Assembly (NCBI RefSeq): GCF_024763615.1
Contig: NC_077224.1
Span: forward strand, 80,672,712-80,736,711
DNA from: Phlebotomus papatasi
Taxonomy: Eukaryota; Arthropoda; Insecta; Diptera; Psychodidae
Reading direction: 5' to 3'
Length of the DNA stretch: 64,000 bases
Part shown: positions 1 to 10,097 of the stretch, in pieces
Layout: each line of letters begins with the position of its first letter
Numbering within the stretch: position 1 is the stretch's first letter
Program-made: the position numbers and the translations under genes
The notes under the pieces: model-generated
Database searches by the model: none
What the model saw: only the letters and a program-made list of their open reading frames with translations
Told to the model about the DNA's origin: nothing

Positions 1-240
1 TTCAAGACTAAAGCCATTATCCAGAGGTATGGTAAATTATTAAATTTTCTAACTGGGTTGGACACGATTGGATTATTTTTAAGACTTTTTAAAAGAATCT
101 TTGAAAGATTTTTTAAAATAATCTTTTTATTTTCTTTTCTTTAAAAAAATAATGTGCAAAATTTTCAGAGTGTATTTCCTATTTTTTTGCTTATAAAACG
201 CGAACTTTATCAAGATTTCCTTCCTATTTATCAAGTTCTA
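1..240. other. AT-rich sequence, nothing recognised
   Basis: AT-rich DNA with no coding frame, no repeat shared with the rest of the window and no structural RNA that I can recognise. Confidence 0.6.
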
Positions 241-386
241 TTAACCCTTTAAGGACGATTGAGTCACCGGTGACCCAAAAATAAAATTTCTCACGGCCAT
301 ACGAAGTTGAGTTTTTCTCTAAAAAGTCAGAAAAAAAACGATTTTTTCTGACCCTCAATTTTTGACCTTTTCGTCTTTAAAGGGCT
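241..386. mobile_element. TTAA-type MITE, family P copy 1
   Basis: The left end reads TTAACCCTTTAAGGACGA and the right end TCGTCTTTAAAGGGCT, which are imperfect inverted repeats. A second copy lies at 27927-28070. Both carry the palindrome GGTCACCGGTGACC near one end. A TTAA start followed by CCCTTT is typical of piggyBac-type nonautonomous elements, so that class is inferred. No coding capacity. Confidence 0.7.
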
Positions 387-394
387 CATCCACA

Positions 395-617
395 GAAAAA
401 AGTGGGTGTCTCTTTTAGTTACTGTTCTGAAAAATGTTTCTGCATTATCGATTTTTATTTGGGTTGGTGTCTGTCACGGCTGTTTGGTGGTTTTCGAGCA
501 CGACAAGGACTGGGAAAAACAGCCGTGACAGGAACCAAAACAAAAATAAGTAGATAATCCAAAAGAATTTAGGAACAATAAAGTGCTAGAAAATATGTTC
601 ATTTTTCATTGGAATAC
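395..617. mobile_element. Family A MITE, copy 1
   Basis: The right end (about 570-617) is the reverse complement of the left end of the copy at 52333 (TCCAATGAAAAATGAACAT, then TAGCACTTTA). The middle holds an inverted repeat, CTGTCACGGCTGTTT against AAACAGCCGTGACAG, around a short spacer. Related copies are at 28883, 52333 and 60865. The left boundary is diverged and uncertain. Nonautonomous; superfamily not assigned. Confidence 0.65.
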
Positions 618-1239
618 AGCGAGTTCCGCTTTCAAAGAAATTCTCAGGGCAGAAACAAGACCCGCGAATTCACTCCAGTGACACAGAAAAATTGCATACC
701 CACAGGAGAGGCCTTTGGAATAAGTTACGGAAACGCCGTGATGTCTGCAAAACATTTTCAGCGCCAATTTTTCAGCCTATTTTCAGTGCCAACTGTCTAT
801 TAAATGTATTTCTTATTTACTACGTGAAAAAATATGTATACATTTAGGGAAATTTCAAAATGTATTTTATAAATGAGCTCCCAATAGTAGGCAATTCATA
901 AGAATTTCCTTCAATCCGTTTTCACTTAAGTCGGAACTCCCTTTAAAAAAAAAGAAAAATTTAAATGTCAGAACCTGCTAATAAATTTTTTCAAACAATA
1001 TACCTAAACGTATACATTTTTAACAAATACAGTAAAGCAATTTGACTTCTTAAATAATAAACTTCAACAAATCAGAGAGTACCGTGCAACGTGGAACAAG
1101 AACCAATAATATGATAAAATATTTAGTTAGAAGGAAATTCCAGAAAGACTGGTGCAATTATAGACCACGCCCACTCAGGTAACATTTTCGTGACCAAAAA
1201 AAAAACGCGTTTAACAGGTTGAGCGAATTTTTCAAGAGA
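618..1239. other. AT-rich sequence, nothing recognised
   Basis: No coding frame or clear repeat structure. The short ORF that starts in the preceding MITE and runs to 803 has no recognisable protein content. Confidence 0.55.
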
Positions 1240-1615
1240 ATGAGGTTATGTTTGGGCTCGCTGGAAAGGTTCTTGAAGCCCTGATAAACCTGAATCAATT
1301 CTAATTTATCCGAAAATCAATTATATTAATTCTGACGTGTATTTTGGAAATTTTGAGTGATTCATAGATTGGTTCAAAACGGTAATGAACCGGGCGGTTA
1401 CGAATCGATATTCTTGTCTGAAAATCAATTTTATTATTCTCATTTCTAGTTTGTGGGATCATTTGAGTAATTCATAAATCGGTTCAAATCGATTGAGAAC
1501 CGGTAGCGAACCGGTAGCGAACCGGTCCATAACCGATAACTAATTTTTATCCGTAATTCTAGCACATTGCTCCTAAGGAATTTTTGGCGATCTTTTGAAT
1601 GATTTATAAATCGGA
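1240..1615 (-). repeat. AACCGG-rich interspersed repeat, family E copy 1
   Basis: Contains repeated blocks of the form GAACCGGTAGCGAACCGGT, with phrases such as 'ATAAATCGGTTCAAA' and 'CGATAACTAATTTTTATC' that recur at 4500-6240, 16610-17020 and 42150-42350. The GCTCGCTGGAAAGGTTCTTG segment near 1256 is the reverse complement of the AAGACCTTTCCAACGAGC segment in copies 2 and 3, so this copy lies on the minus strand relative to them. Internally quasi-palindromic because AACCGGTT is self-complementary. Confidence 0.75.
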
Positions 1616-2139
1616 AGACGGTGGACTTTGCTAAAAAGGAACTTAATAATTTATATAATCTTTCAATAAATTCAATCAAAAATATATTCTTTGTACCAGG
1701 AACAGAATGAAAAATTAGAATTTTTGAATTATAACCTCTAGCCAATGGAGGAAGTAATTAAAACTAAAAATAAGGTTGATATATTTTAACGCGAATAATG
1801 CTGTAAGGTTAAAAACTGCCTGTTATTGGAAATATCATAAAATTTACTTAAACTCCTGTCAGTGCGTATTTGAAAACGAAAATTTTCACTTGAAATCGTA
1901 ACATCGAGATATGGCTAGGAAGTATTTACAGAAGATGTACATGCTTCAGCAGCATGAATTCCTGTGGTACTAGAGTCTTTGGCGCGAATCTTTTGTCAAA
2001 GTGGATCTTGATATCATCACTTGATCAACTGAATGGCCATCAGATGAACTTCTCCATTGTCTTGGACGCCGATACGTCGCAGTCAGATCCTGATTTCGTT
2101 GTCAGTCGAACTGGCTTCAGGTGAATAGAAATGGGTTTA
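1616..2139. other. AT-rich sequence, nothing recognised
   Basis: No convincing frame, RNA gene or shared repeat seen. Confidence 0.5.
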
Positions 2140-2830
2140 TTCGTAGGTTTTTTACTGCTTGAACTCAAAGAAAGAGCAGTTATGTAATCCACTGTTTTTT
2201 CAAATTGTGACACGGCTAGAGTCCAAACGGTAAGAGATATCTACTTCCGATCTTCGACGACCCCCCAATAAGTCAATATTGTATAGGACAGTATTTTTTT
2301 ATTTTCCCCTCATCCTCTCCTATCCCTTCAAAATGATGTTTTTTTCGGTTTTTTCGAAAATGACTCCTACGATTTCTTTCATTTTCGAATATGTTTTAGA
2401 TTTAGAGGTAGTCGGAAAATCGGAGATCTCCAAATGCAATTTGTGATTACATTCAGAATGAACATGGTGGGCCACTTTTTCCTCTTTAGTTTTAATGTGC
2501 CTTACTTTTTCTCTTTATATTTTTCTCTTTCCTTTTTCGTAGTTTTTTATATTTTTTATTATAATTTTTCTTAATTTAACCTGCCACAAATTTGTAAGAG
2601 GGAACCACCCTATTTTGTTTGCTATCAATAAATTGAATTGAATAGTCAAGGGGGATATTTCGTCCTTGGATATCTATGTTTGAAAACCATTTCGATATCG
2701 AATTTTCGAACATCAAAATTTAACCAGGAGGGCCTATATTTCAACCGATTTGTTTAAATTTGGATTTTTTTGAAAGATCTTCAAATTTCCAACGTGGATA
2801 CAACGGATTTAGTCAGTAGTGAATCGGTAA
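2140..2830 (+). repeat. Family N/U interspersed repeat, copy 1
   Basis: The first 150 bases (ACTGCTTGAACTCAAAGA, later GACACGGCTAGAG, then GAGATATC and CGACCCCCCA) match 14741-14915 in reverse orientation and, less well, 19920-20060 and 20755-20860. The last part (about 2655-2830, with TTGTTTAAATTT and GAAAGATCTTCAAAT) matches 20100-20270 and 62800-62960. Together these suggest one repeat with a conserved 5' half and 3' half, split here by a retroelement-like 3' end. Class unknown. Confidence 0.7.
2472..2648 (+). mobile_element. Possible non-LTR retrotransposon 3' end
   Basis: A pyrimidine-rich segment is followed by GAGGGAACCACCCTATT and the short repeat tail AATAAATTGAATTGAAT. A similar arrangement occurs in reverse at 12695-12845. 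A 3'-untranslated piece ending in a short A/T-rich tandem tail is typical of non-LTR elements. It interrupts the family N/U repeat. No coding part is present, so the class is inferred. Confidence 0.45.
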
Positions 2831-3025
2831 TACACTCGTAAATGATTTACCTTTCGTGGATTTCCTTTTTCATTTATTCATATTCTTGGTGCTCATGCTA
2901 AGATATTTTAAGTACCTAGTTTCTTAAGAAGGTTCTTATTTTGAAATGTTTTTTTTTTTTAATTTATCAATCAATTTAATCGGTAGTAAAGCTATATATG
3001 CCAGAAGTCAGGCGAAAAGTTGAAC
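2831..3025. other. AT-rich sequence, nothing recognised
   Basis: T-runs and low complexity only. Confidence 0.5.
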
Positions 3026-3086
3026 CACGGAGAGTTCTTTCTTGTGAGTTCGAGCACTCCGCAAAGCTAAGACGCTTTGCCATTTT
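3026..3086 (-). repeat. SINE-like repeat, family O copy 1
   Basis: On the minus strand it reads TGGCAAAGCGTCTTAGCTTT, followed by GGAGTGCTCGAACTCAC. Copies at 29084-29148 and 41831-41876 share this layout. TGGCAAAGC resembles a Pol III A box, and CTCGAACTC about 25 bases downstream loosely resembles a B box, which would fit a tRNA-derived SINE head. No clear A-tail or target duplication was seen. Confidence 0.4.
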
Positions 3087-3690
3087 TTTTCTAATTGTCG
3101 TTTTTTTTTTACAAAATGTCTTGCATTAGGTATTATTGGAATAAATATCTTAAATACATGCTTGACTTACTTAAAAAAGTTCTGAACGTTCTGAAAGCCT
3201 CTTAAGTCTTTCAATTTTATGAATAACTTAATTTTATTTCTCCTATTAGTAAGGGAAATGTATTAGTTTTTCTTAAACTTTTCCTTTAAATATTAAATTC
3301 ACGTTAGAAAGTTTATGTTCAAGTTCGAAAGCTCAAAGTCTCATGAACTTTCAATAAAAAACGTTTTTGTCTTTGGAAATTAATGTGCAAAATATGAAGA
3401 ATAATTGAAATTTTCCTATATACAAGAAGCTATTTACAATTATTTCCAAATGGAATAACAATCAATAAAGTTCAGCAAAAGTTAAGGATGCTAAATATTC
3501 GCCATATATGCATCTTTTAACACTTTGAACTTTGATTAATAAAAAACAAACTATTTGAAACTAAAGACTAAAGTTTTCGTTTTAAGGAAAACATCTAACA
3601 TTCCAATTAGTACAATCGAGTAGAACCTTTTAAATCTATTGTTTTGCCAAAGAACAACTTTTAACGGAAAAGAAGGAGCTAGAAGAACTT
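3087..3690. other. AT-rich sequence, nothing recognised
   Basis: Homopolymer T and A runs and AT-rich DNA. No shared repeat or protein-like frame noticed. Confidence 0.55.
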
Positions 3691-4440
3691 TTTAGAGGCA
3701 ATAAATAATCCAGCAGAATGGAACTGGATGAACGAGTAAACAGCAAAAAGTTCCCACAGAGAAGAAAGACCCCGCACACAAAAAAAAATCAATAAAGTAG
3801 GAAGTGAAAGTGCGGTGGAGCTTTTTGGGGCGCCCATTACAAAAAGAGTCAAACTACTTTAAACTCTGATTGCGTTTGCCTCCCGCATTTTGGACTCATC
3901 TCTCCTGGCAAGGAGGGCCTGGGGACCGAGAGGGGGAAGGAAGTGAAAGCGAAATAGCTTGGAAATGCTAAAGTTTCCGCCACCCACTCGGCCCCCATTC
4001 GTCACCGGGCGCCACCATCCCCCTTGGCCCCCTTGGAGAGGCTTTAATTTCAAACTGAAAACTTTTTGGGGGGCGGGCGACGGAGTTGTCAAGTTGGCGA
4101 TGGGTGAAAGGGTGGTCCGGGTGCTTGGGGATGAGGGTAGTTGTCAGCAGCCAACGCACATAGCAACTAACGTTGTCTATTCTTCGTTGGCAAATGCCAG
4201 AGTTCCGGACCGACATCCCTGCAAACTAGCATGTGCGTATTGATTGGCTGCGCATAATGACTGCACGCACCACCCCCAGGGGCTCCCGGGGATGGGGCTG
4301 CTGTCGTCCTGCTCCTATCTCTGCATCCTTGCTGCTGCTGCTGCCGCTAGCACAGAGGGGGACAACAGGGCAGCATTCGCACAAAACACCCTGAAAATAA
4401 CGCACAAATAGTTTTTCTATATCCAAAGCTTGGAAGCTTT
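3691..4440. other. GC-richer unique island 1
   Basis: Clearly richer in G+C than its flanks and free of the repeat families seen elsewhere. Several overlapping open frames on both strands (3859-4243) reflect base composition, and none resembles a known protein. It contains a GCTGCTGCTGCTGC run near 4331 and a GGTGGCGCC-type site (minus strand) at 4001-4020. Possibly ancestral noncoding or regulatory DNA. Confidence 0.45.
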
Positions 4441-4694
4441 GAAAAAGCTGAAATGCCCTGGTTTCGGGACAATTGATTACCCCCTGAGAATCCATGAAAT
4501 TTACCGGTTCAGGAACGATTTGAACCGATTTATAAATCATTCAATAGATCGTCCGAAATAGCTCAGGAGTAATACAATTGGTTTTAAGACAAAAATTACT
4601 TATCGGTTCATAACCGGTTCATTACCGGTTATGAACCGGGTTGAACCGATTTATAGATCACTCAAAATATTGCACAAAACACACTTTTGGAGTA
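4441..4694 (+). repeat. Family E repeat, copy 2, left part
   Basis: AACCGGTT-rich text (ATAACCGGTTCATTACCGG, then GAACCGATTTATAGATCA), interrupted at 4693-4694 by the family F element and resuming at 5999. The resumed part runs in the same order as copy 3 at 16610-17020. Confidence 0.8.
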
Positions 4695-5998
4695 GGGGAG
4701 ACCGGGGAGGTTTGGGACACTTTTTCATGTTTTTACTTTGAGACAGTATTCCAAAAAATCTCGAGAGTGAGTATATTACAATTTTATGTAGTCTATAGGA
4801 TACTTATGGGTATTGACTTTATAAAAAGTACTCGATAGAACTTGGAAAACAACTGAGTTTTCTTGAAGAAGATAAAACATTTAACTTGACGTTTTGTCCC
4901 AAACCTCCCCGATTTGGGGCAGTATGGGACGCAAAAGGGGATGTTTGGGACGCATTTTTTCTCGCATAATTTGCATTACTGGAACACGTTAATTAATTTT
5001 AAATACTAGATTAAAAATATTCCTAATAGAAATAAAAATGTTTCATCTTTTATTCCACACTTAGAAATTAATATCAATTTTATTTGTACAGTAGAGTCAT
5101 TTATTGGCAATCAATTATTTAAAGTATTTTCTTCTTATTTTCCATCTACCTCTCTTTTCATTTTTTTATTCTAAATATTGCAATCATGATTATCAAATTC
5201 CTCAGGCGAGTAGATTTTTTGTAACTCTTAGTTTTGAACTCATTGACGGATTACTGTTTGATTTTACGTCAACTGCATTGTACCTGTTTTCTCATTATTT
5301 CTCTGAATTAGCTCTCGCCTCGCCTTTTCTGGAGGATTTGTGAGAATTGTAGAGTAATATTATTAGAGAAATTTTCGAAAAAAATAGTTTTTATCGAGAT
5401 TGGACAAAGGTCGAATATCCTCTGGAGAAGAAATTATTGATTCCCAAGACAGTGATTGTTTAATTGTCTCTGTATTTAGAGACATCTGCTCCACTGGTAA
5501 AGTTTTCCCAAGATGAAGATTTTCAGTGGAAACTGGGAATTACTCTCCATTTTGACAATAAAAAATTGCACGCCACCTACATTCTTGTCGAAAATCAACG
5601 TCCCATTCATCCCCTTTCAGGTGTCCCAAACATCCCCGCGGGTAGTTTTGGTATTTAAAACCTTTAAGTAAAAAACAAGAGTGTATAATCTCTGAAATTT
5701 TATAAAAATATGTTCCCAGATTATACTGCTAGCTAATGAGATAAAAAAGTTTTGATTATCGCTGATATAAAATACAAAGAGCAAAACTGAGAAATCAAAA
5801 AGTACAATTTTTATCAATTTTTAAGAAAGTGTTCATAGAATTAAAACAATGAAACTGAGGATATCCATTTTCTTAGTCAAGATACATCTTAATATTGCCT
5901 ACGATACAGTAGTGGTTAAATCCCACTTATTTTAAAAATTAATAAAAAAAATCGCTTTGTCTAACACTACCCTTGTCCCAAACCTCCCCGGTCTCCCC
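4695..5998. mobile_element. TA-flanked inverted-repeat element, family F copy 1 (1.3 kb)
   Basis: Ends are GGGGAGACCGGGGAGGTTTG and its reverse complement, about 23 bases with few differences, flanked by TA on both sides. The related repeat at 16.8 kb shows the uninterrupted host sequence. Subterminal motifs TTTGGGACGC and CCCAAACATCCCCGC echo the ends. Inside are weak protein-like frames at 5104-5343 and 5464-5658 but no recognisable transposase. TA targets point to a Tc1/mariner-like mobiliser by inference. Relatives lie at 54834 and 60005. Confidence 0.85.
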
Positions 5999-6240
5999 TA
6001 TTATAATTGAATTTTGAACAAAAATTAGTAAAAAAAAACGGGTAATGAACCAGTTCAGAACCGATTGGAATAGATTCATTTTATCGGAAATTCCAAGACC
6101 TTTCCAACGAGCCCAAAACATGATACCATTCGGTTGGAGAAATACGCTGTCTAGAACCTTTTTGACCTTTGACCTTGAAAATCCGTTATTAGGAGTGATT
6201 CAATGGTTTCACATATCCTAAATATATCCATTTAGTGACC
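5999..6240 (+). repeat. Family E repeat, copy 2, right part
   Basis: Continues the interrupted repeat: TAATTGAATTTTGAACAAAA, further AACCG blocks, then TTCCAAGACCTTTCCAACGA and TTTGACCTTGAAAATCCG. The last segments are nearly the same at 16890-17010. Confidence 0.8.
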
Positions 6241-6288
6241 TACGTGCGTATGTACGGCCCCAAGATACATACTCTGAGAAGGGATTTT

Positions 6289-6355
6289 CTTTCGTTTTCA
6301 TTCCGGAGTAGGTTGGAATCGACGATAAGACGGCGATGGCCAACTGGGGTGGGTT
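6289..6355 (+). repeat. Conserved repeat Q, copy 1
   Basis: TTTTCATTCCGGAGTAGGTT followed by GGAATCGACGATAAGACGGC and GATGGCCA. The same string occurs in reverse at 11706-11758, and its second half occurs at 11886-11925 and 33683-33712. It is short and well conserved relative to its surroundings, so probably a fragment of a larger mobile element. Confidence 0.6.
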
Positions 6356-6380
6356 AAAAAACAGAGAAATAAAATGAATG

Positions 6381-6455
6381 TACAGTGCCCACTTCGTTAT
6401 CCGGATGATTGGGAGACAATATGACAGATGTCCGCTTCGTAATCCGGATGAATTT
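6381..6455 (+). mobile_element. Pogo/Tigger-like terminal repeat (left end only)
   Basis: TA is followed by CAGTGCCCACTTCGTTATCC and GGATG, and a second copy of the inner motif, CGCTTCGTAATCCGGATGAA, follows at 6434. A CAGT start with a TCGTTATCCG core after TA resembles the ends of pogo/Tigger-type elements. I did not find a matching right end, so this is probably a remnant. Confidence 0.5.
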
Positions 6456-6611
6456 TTTGAATTTATTCAACGTCTCCATAATATAATACAAGATTTTTTT
6501 TGTAGAATTAGAATAAAAGTTTTAAAGAAGCTTAAAAAGACATAATTAGGGAATTCTATGCTATTATACTTCATTTATTGAACAAAAACATCGCAGTTTA
6601 ATTCATTTACT

Positions 6612-7325
6612 TTAATTTTGGGGTTTTCGGGATTTTGACTTTCAGAATTTTGACTTTCGCGATTGTAGTTTTTAGGATCTTGGCTTTTCGGAAATTTTGT
6701 TTTGAGGGATTTTGACTTCCGGGATATTGGCTTTCGGAACTGTGATTTTTTGAGTCTTAGGCTTTTCGAGATTGTGACCCATTCGGAATTTTGGCTTTCA
6801 GGATTTTGGTTTTTTCGGATTTTGGCTTTTTGGGATTTTGGCTTTCGGGACTTTTATTTTTCGAGATTGTGACCCATTCGGGATTTCAGGTTTTTGGGAT
6901 TTTGACTTTTCAGGATTTTGGCTTTTTGGGATTTTGACTTCCGGAATTTTGGCTTTTGGGATTGTGGCTTTTGGGATCTTGGCTTTTCGGAAATTTTGCT
7001 TTGAGGGATTTTGACTTCCGGGATATTGGCTTTCGGAAGAGTAGTTATTTGGGATTTTGGCTTTCGGGATTTAGGCTTTTCAAGATTTTGGCATTCGGGG
7101 TCTTGGCTTTTCAGGATTTTGGTTTTCCTGGATTTTGGCTTTCGGAATTTCAGCTTTTTGGGATTTTAGCTTTCGAAGATTGTAACCCATTTGGGATTTT
7201 GACTTTTGGGAAATTGGATTTTCAGATATCGGCTTTTCAAAATCTTGGCTTTCGGGGTTTTTAATTTTTAAAATTTTGGGTTTTCGGGATTTTGCCTTTC
7301 GGGGTTTTAGCGTTTGAGATTTTAG
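6612..7325 (+). repeat. 15-16 bp minisatellite, GGGATTTTGGCTTTC unit (array H1)
   Basis: About 45 diverged copies of a unit near GGGATTTTGGCTTTC, with interspersed variants such as GATTGTGACCCATTCGGG. The array yields a spurious open frame (6956-7264) rich in phenylalanine, glycine and leucine. The same unit on the other strand forms 47690-48482, and a short patch lies at 48608-48735. Confidence 0.9.
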
Positions 7326-7960
7326 TCAGTAACCGGGAAAATACATATTCCTAAACTTCAAAATAGCATTTTTGTAAAAATATTTGAACTTTTCTGAAAA
7401 GAAAAACGTACCACACGTAGATTTGCTTACGAAAATCTTTACGTTCTCACAAAGTTTTTCACGAGAACGATGATGAACAATGATTAAAAGCCTTTTATGG
7501 TTGATTTCAATGCGTATGGCTATTATTATAAATGATCGAAGGTAAAGTTATTGATTTGAAAAGAAATAATCGGGCACAATCAGGGCAATTTGTGAAATAA
7601 TTCTGGAAATATCCTTTACTTTTAAAATAAATTTATTTCAAAAATCCAGTGCAAATAGGTTACAACCCTCTTAGAAAGCAATTAGCTAAGTCCAGATTGG
7701 AAATGTTTTCAAGTCCCCGTAGAGAGCTACGTGCTTAATGTGGAAAGGAGTTAAATACAAAAAAAATGTCCTAAAAACGATCATGATCTGTCCTAGGCAC
7801 TAGATGTCCCTGAACCCTAGTCACGTTCCTATAATGGGTTAGTCTTTTGTTTGGGATTTTTGTCACTATTTCCTCTACTTTCTTATACATCAGTTTTGAA
7901 TTTTGGTTAGGAGCTCACTAACAATTTTCTTCTTTATTTTTACACAGCCAACGGACTAGT
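7326..7960. other. AT-rich sequence, nothing recognised
   Basis: No frame or repeat match found. ATAATGGGTTA near 7832 recurs at 8049, on either side of the next feature, which may mark a small duplicated segment. Confidence 0.4.
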
Positions 7961-8055
7961 ACCAGTCCGTTCGCTAAAGAATCCAGTAAAGAAAAGACCA
8001 ACCAAGAACCACTGAGGAAAACACGATAAGTGTCGAAAGCTCTGGTAATATAATG
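7961..8055 (+). ncRNA. Hammerhead-like core 1 in probable Penelope-like remnant
   Basis: CTGAGGA at 8012-8018 and GAAA at 8035-8038 enclose a possible stem II, ACAC with GTGT (8021-8024/8030-8033) around a 5-base loop. This is the order of the catalytic core of hammerhead ribozymes, which are known in Penelope-like retroelements. A related text, CCACTGAAGA then CCGAAAGCTCTG, occurs at 52967-52999. Stems I and III and a UH cleavage site are not evident. A perfect short hairpin, AACGGACT/AGTCCGTT, lies just upstream at 7952-7971. Confidence 0.35.
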
Positions 8056-8380
8056 GGTTATGTAATCACGGGAACCTAGCGAGCAGATATACCTTACGCC
8101 CCTTATACGTAGTTGTTAAAAGTTAGTTTTAACCGGTTAGTCCTATCACTGTACGTAGGCAAACGTAAATGTTGCTTTTATACCTTACGTTATGTTATTT
8201 GATCACCAAGTTTTTCGGCTACCCTTCTGGACTGTATAAACCTTAAAAAAATGCCCAAACTCCTAGTTTCATCAGGTTTTACCTTCTTCGAACGCGAAAT
8301 AACTTGCAGATCGTAAAAGAACTTAAGATTCTGAATGCATCTCTGGCTGCGTCGAAAGTGAAAAACGTCATGATGTTGAA
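8056..8380. other. Intergenic sequence, nothing recognised
   Basis: Unremarkable sequence, with no shared repeat or protein-like frame. Confidence 0.5.
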
Positions 8381-9420
8381 GGGAAACCTGAGAGGTGGTT
8401 TGAGAGATTTTCCACCCACTTCAGCTCTCACTCTCAAAAGTGCCACCTATATAGAAAATAACCTAACACATACAAGGCGCCCTGAAGAGGGAAAATCTGC
8501 CGGGTGAGTCAGAGCGAGAGGAGGCTAAAGCTCTAGCCAAAAGCTGAAGCCGCACCGATGTTGCGTATCTAGGCGTGTTATTTAGGTCACGAATACAAAT
8601 AGGAAATGGTGTTTCGCAGGCTGTATGGTGGAAATGTTCCGCCTGGAGGGAAAGGCACGCAGGAAAAGCGGGTAGGGCTTTTGTGATGAATCCCCCTTTT
8701 TGCTTTTCCCTTTTTTGGTGCTTTTGGATCCAGGGCGGAGTGGAGGGATTGGAGGGAAAATAGTGAAAGTTCTGCACACATTTCACTTTCTCTTTTTGCT
8801 GACTCCTCTCCATTTCCTCCCTCTTGTCGCTCGCACATTCTCTGGGAAAGTTTTGCCTTTTGCTGAAAACCCTTGGTGTTTTATGGAGGAGGGTGAAAAC
8901 TACCACTGTTCTACCCTCTTCTATCCTTGCGGTCTCTGGGCTCCACAAATACATCCATGAGCCAAGAGGGTGGAAGGTGAGGATATCCCTGTCTGGCACA
9001 TGCTCCTGCCTCTGCTGTCTCTGTCTTTTTCCCAGGACGATAACAATGCAATCTACGCAACGCGATTACATCCAAGTTGTAGGTCATGTCCTTCAGGGGG
9101 TTGCTCGAGGGGGTTGATTTCCAAGGGGCGGACAGGGGGATGGGTGTCCCACTCAGCACAGTGTGTTTGTGTGCTTTTGACGAGCTTCATGCTGTGGCGA
9201 GGAGGCAGGGAAAAAGAACCCCATCCCCATGCTCCTCAGGCGAAAGGAGCAAGAGAGAAGTTATCTGGGTCTCGTTTGATTTTCTGCTTCCATGGATGGT
9301 TCGGTCCGGAATGGCAGGGCCTACCAAAGTATAGGATTAGCAGAACACGAAGTAGGATGAAAATGTTCAGCAATTGAGAGATGATGCTTTTTTTGGAGGG
9401 ATGGGAGCTTTCAAAGTTTT
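8381..9420. other. GC-richer unique island 2
   Basis: A non-repetitive, less AT-rich stretch. The longest frame of the window (8463-8999, minus, 178 codons) lies here, but frames overlap on both strands, the translation has no recognisable domain and the composition explains its length. I therefore do not call a gene. It could be exonic in an unrecognised gene or a regulatory block. Confidence 0.4.
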
Positions 9421-10097
9421 AAAGTTCTCTCGAAAAGTTCCTTGATGTACCGCGAAAACAAGATGACAGATAAATTTTCATTATTATTTTCCTTCACTTG
9501 TGGCAGTGTGCAAAAGCTCTCACCATCCAAATACACTTCAGAGAGCTTTTCACCCACCCAACCACCCCCCCCCCCATGTCAAAATCCAACTCCCCCTGTA
9601 TTATCTATGAAATGTGGGACTCTTGTGTATGAAGAGTTCCTTGTGGTTTTGTTAAGTTTTCACTTTCTGTAATTTCTCGCTTTCTCTTCTACCCATCCAC
9701 CCTCAAGCTTTTCCCGACTCCAACCCCTCCGTACGCCCCCTCAGTTCTTTGGTTCGGTGCTATCCAACTGGGAAAACACCATTGGAGCATATATCTGCAG
9801 CATGGCAGAGGATTTTCCCAGGGAAAAGATGAAAGGAGTGAAAAGTTTATCCGATTATATATTCAACTATGGGAAATTTCAAATTGAGATTCTGAACCAG
9901 TATCGACGCTTCCCATCATGTAGCCCTCACAGAAGGGTAAAGCAAGGATGATGACGGTGAATTCGAGGAAAAGAGAGGCAAAAGAAAAGAACTTTTTTGA
10001 GTTACGTTTCGGACGAAAAGTATACTTTTCTTGTGCGTGAATCCGGTATTATCGATATTTTTTTTCAAAATGGATGTTGATAATCAAAAAAGCTTTA
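9421..10097. other. Unique flank of island 2
   Basis: Moderately GC-rich up to about 9960, with a CCACCCCCCCCCCC run near 9561 and no recognised protein. It then becomes AT-rich up to the next foldback element. Confidence 0.4.

Noticed and set aside
6956..7264. 102-codon plus open frame
   Set aside because: It is a translation of the 15-16 bp minisatellite and has no independent protein character.
7952..7971. Short perfect hairpin AACGGACT...AGTCCGTT as a terminator or microRNA
   Set aside because: Too short for a pre-miRNA, and no transcript context is visible.
8463..8999. 178-codon minus open frame
   Set aside because: Several overlapping frames on both strands lie in the same GC-richer island. 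The translation has no domain, no plausible start context and no repeat of a known protein. Length is explained by composition.
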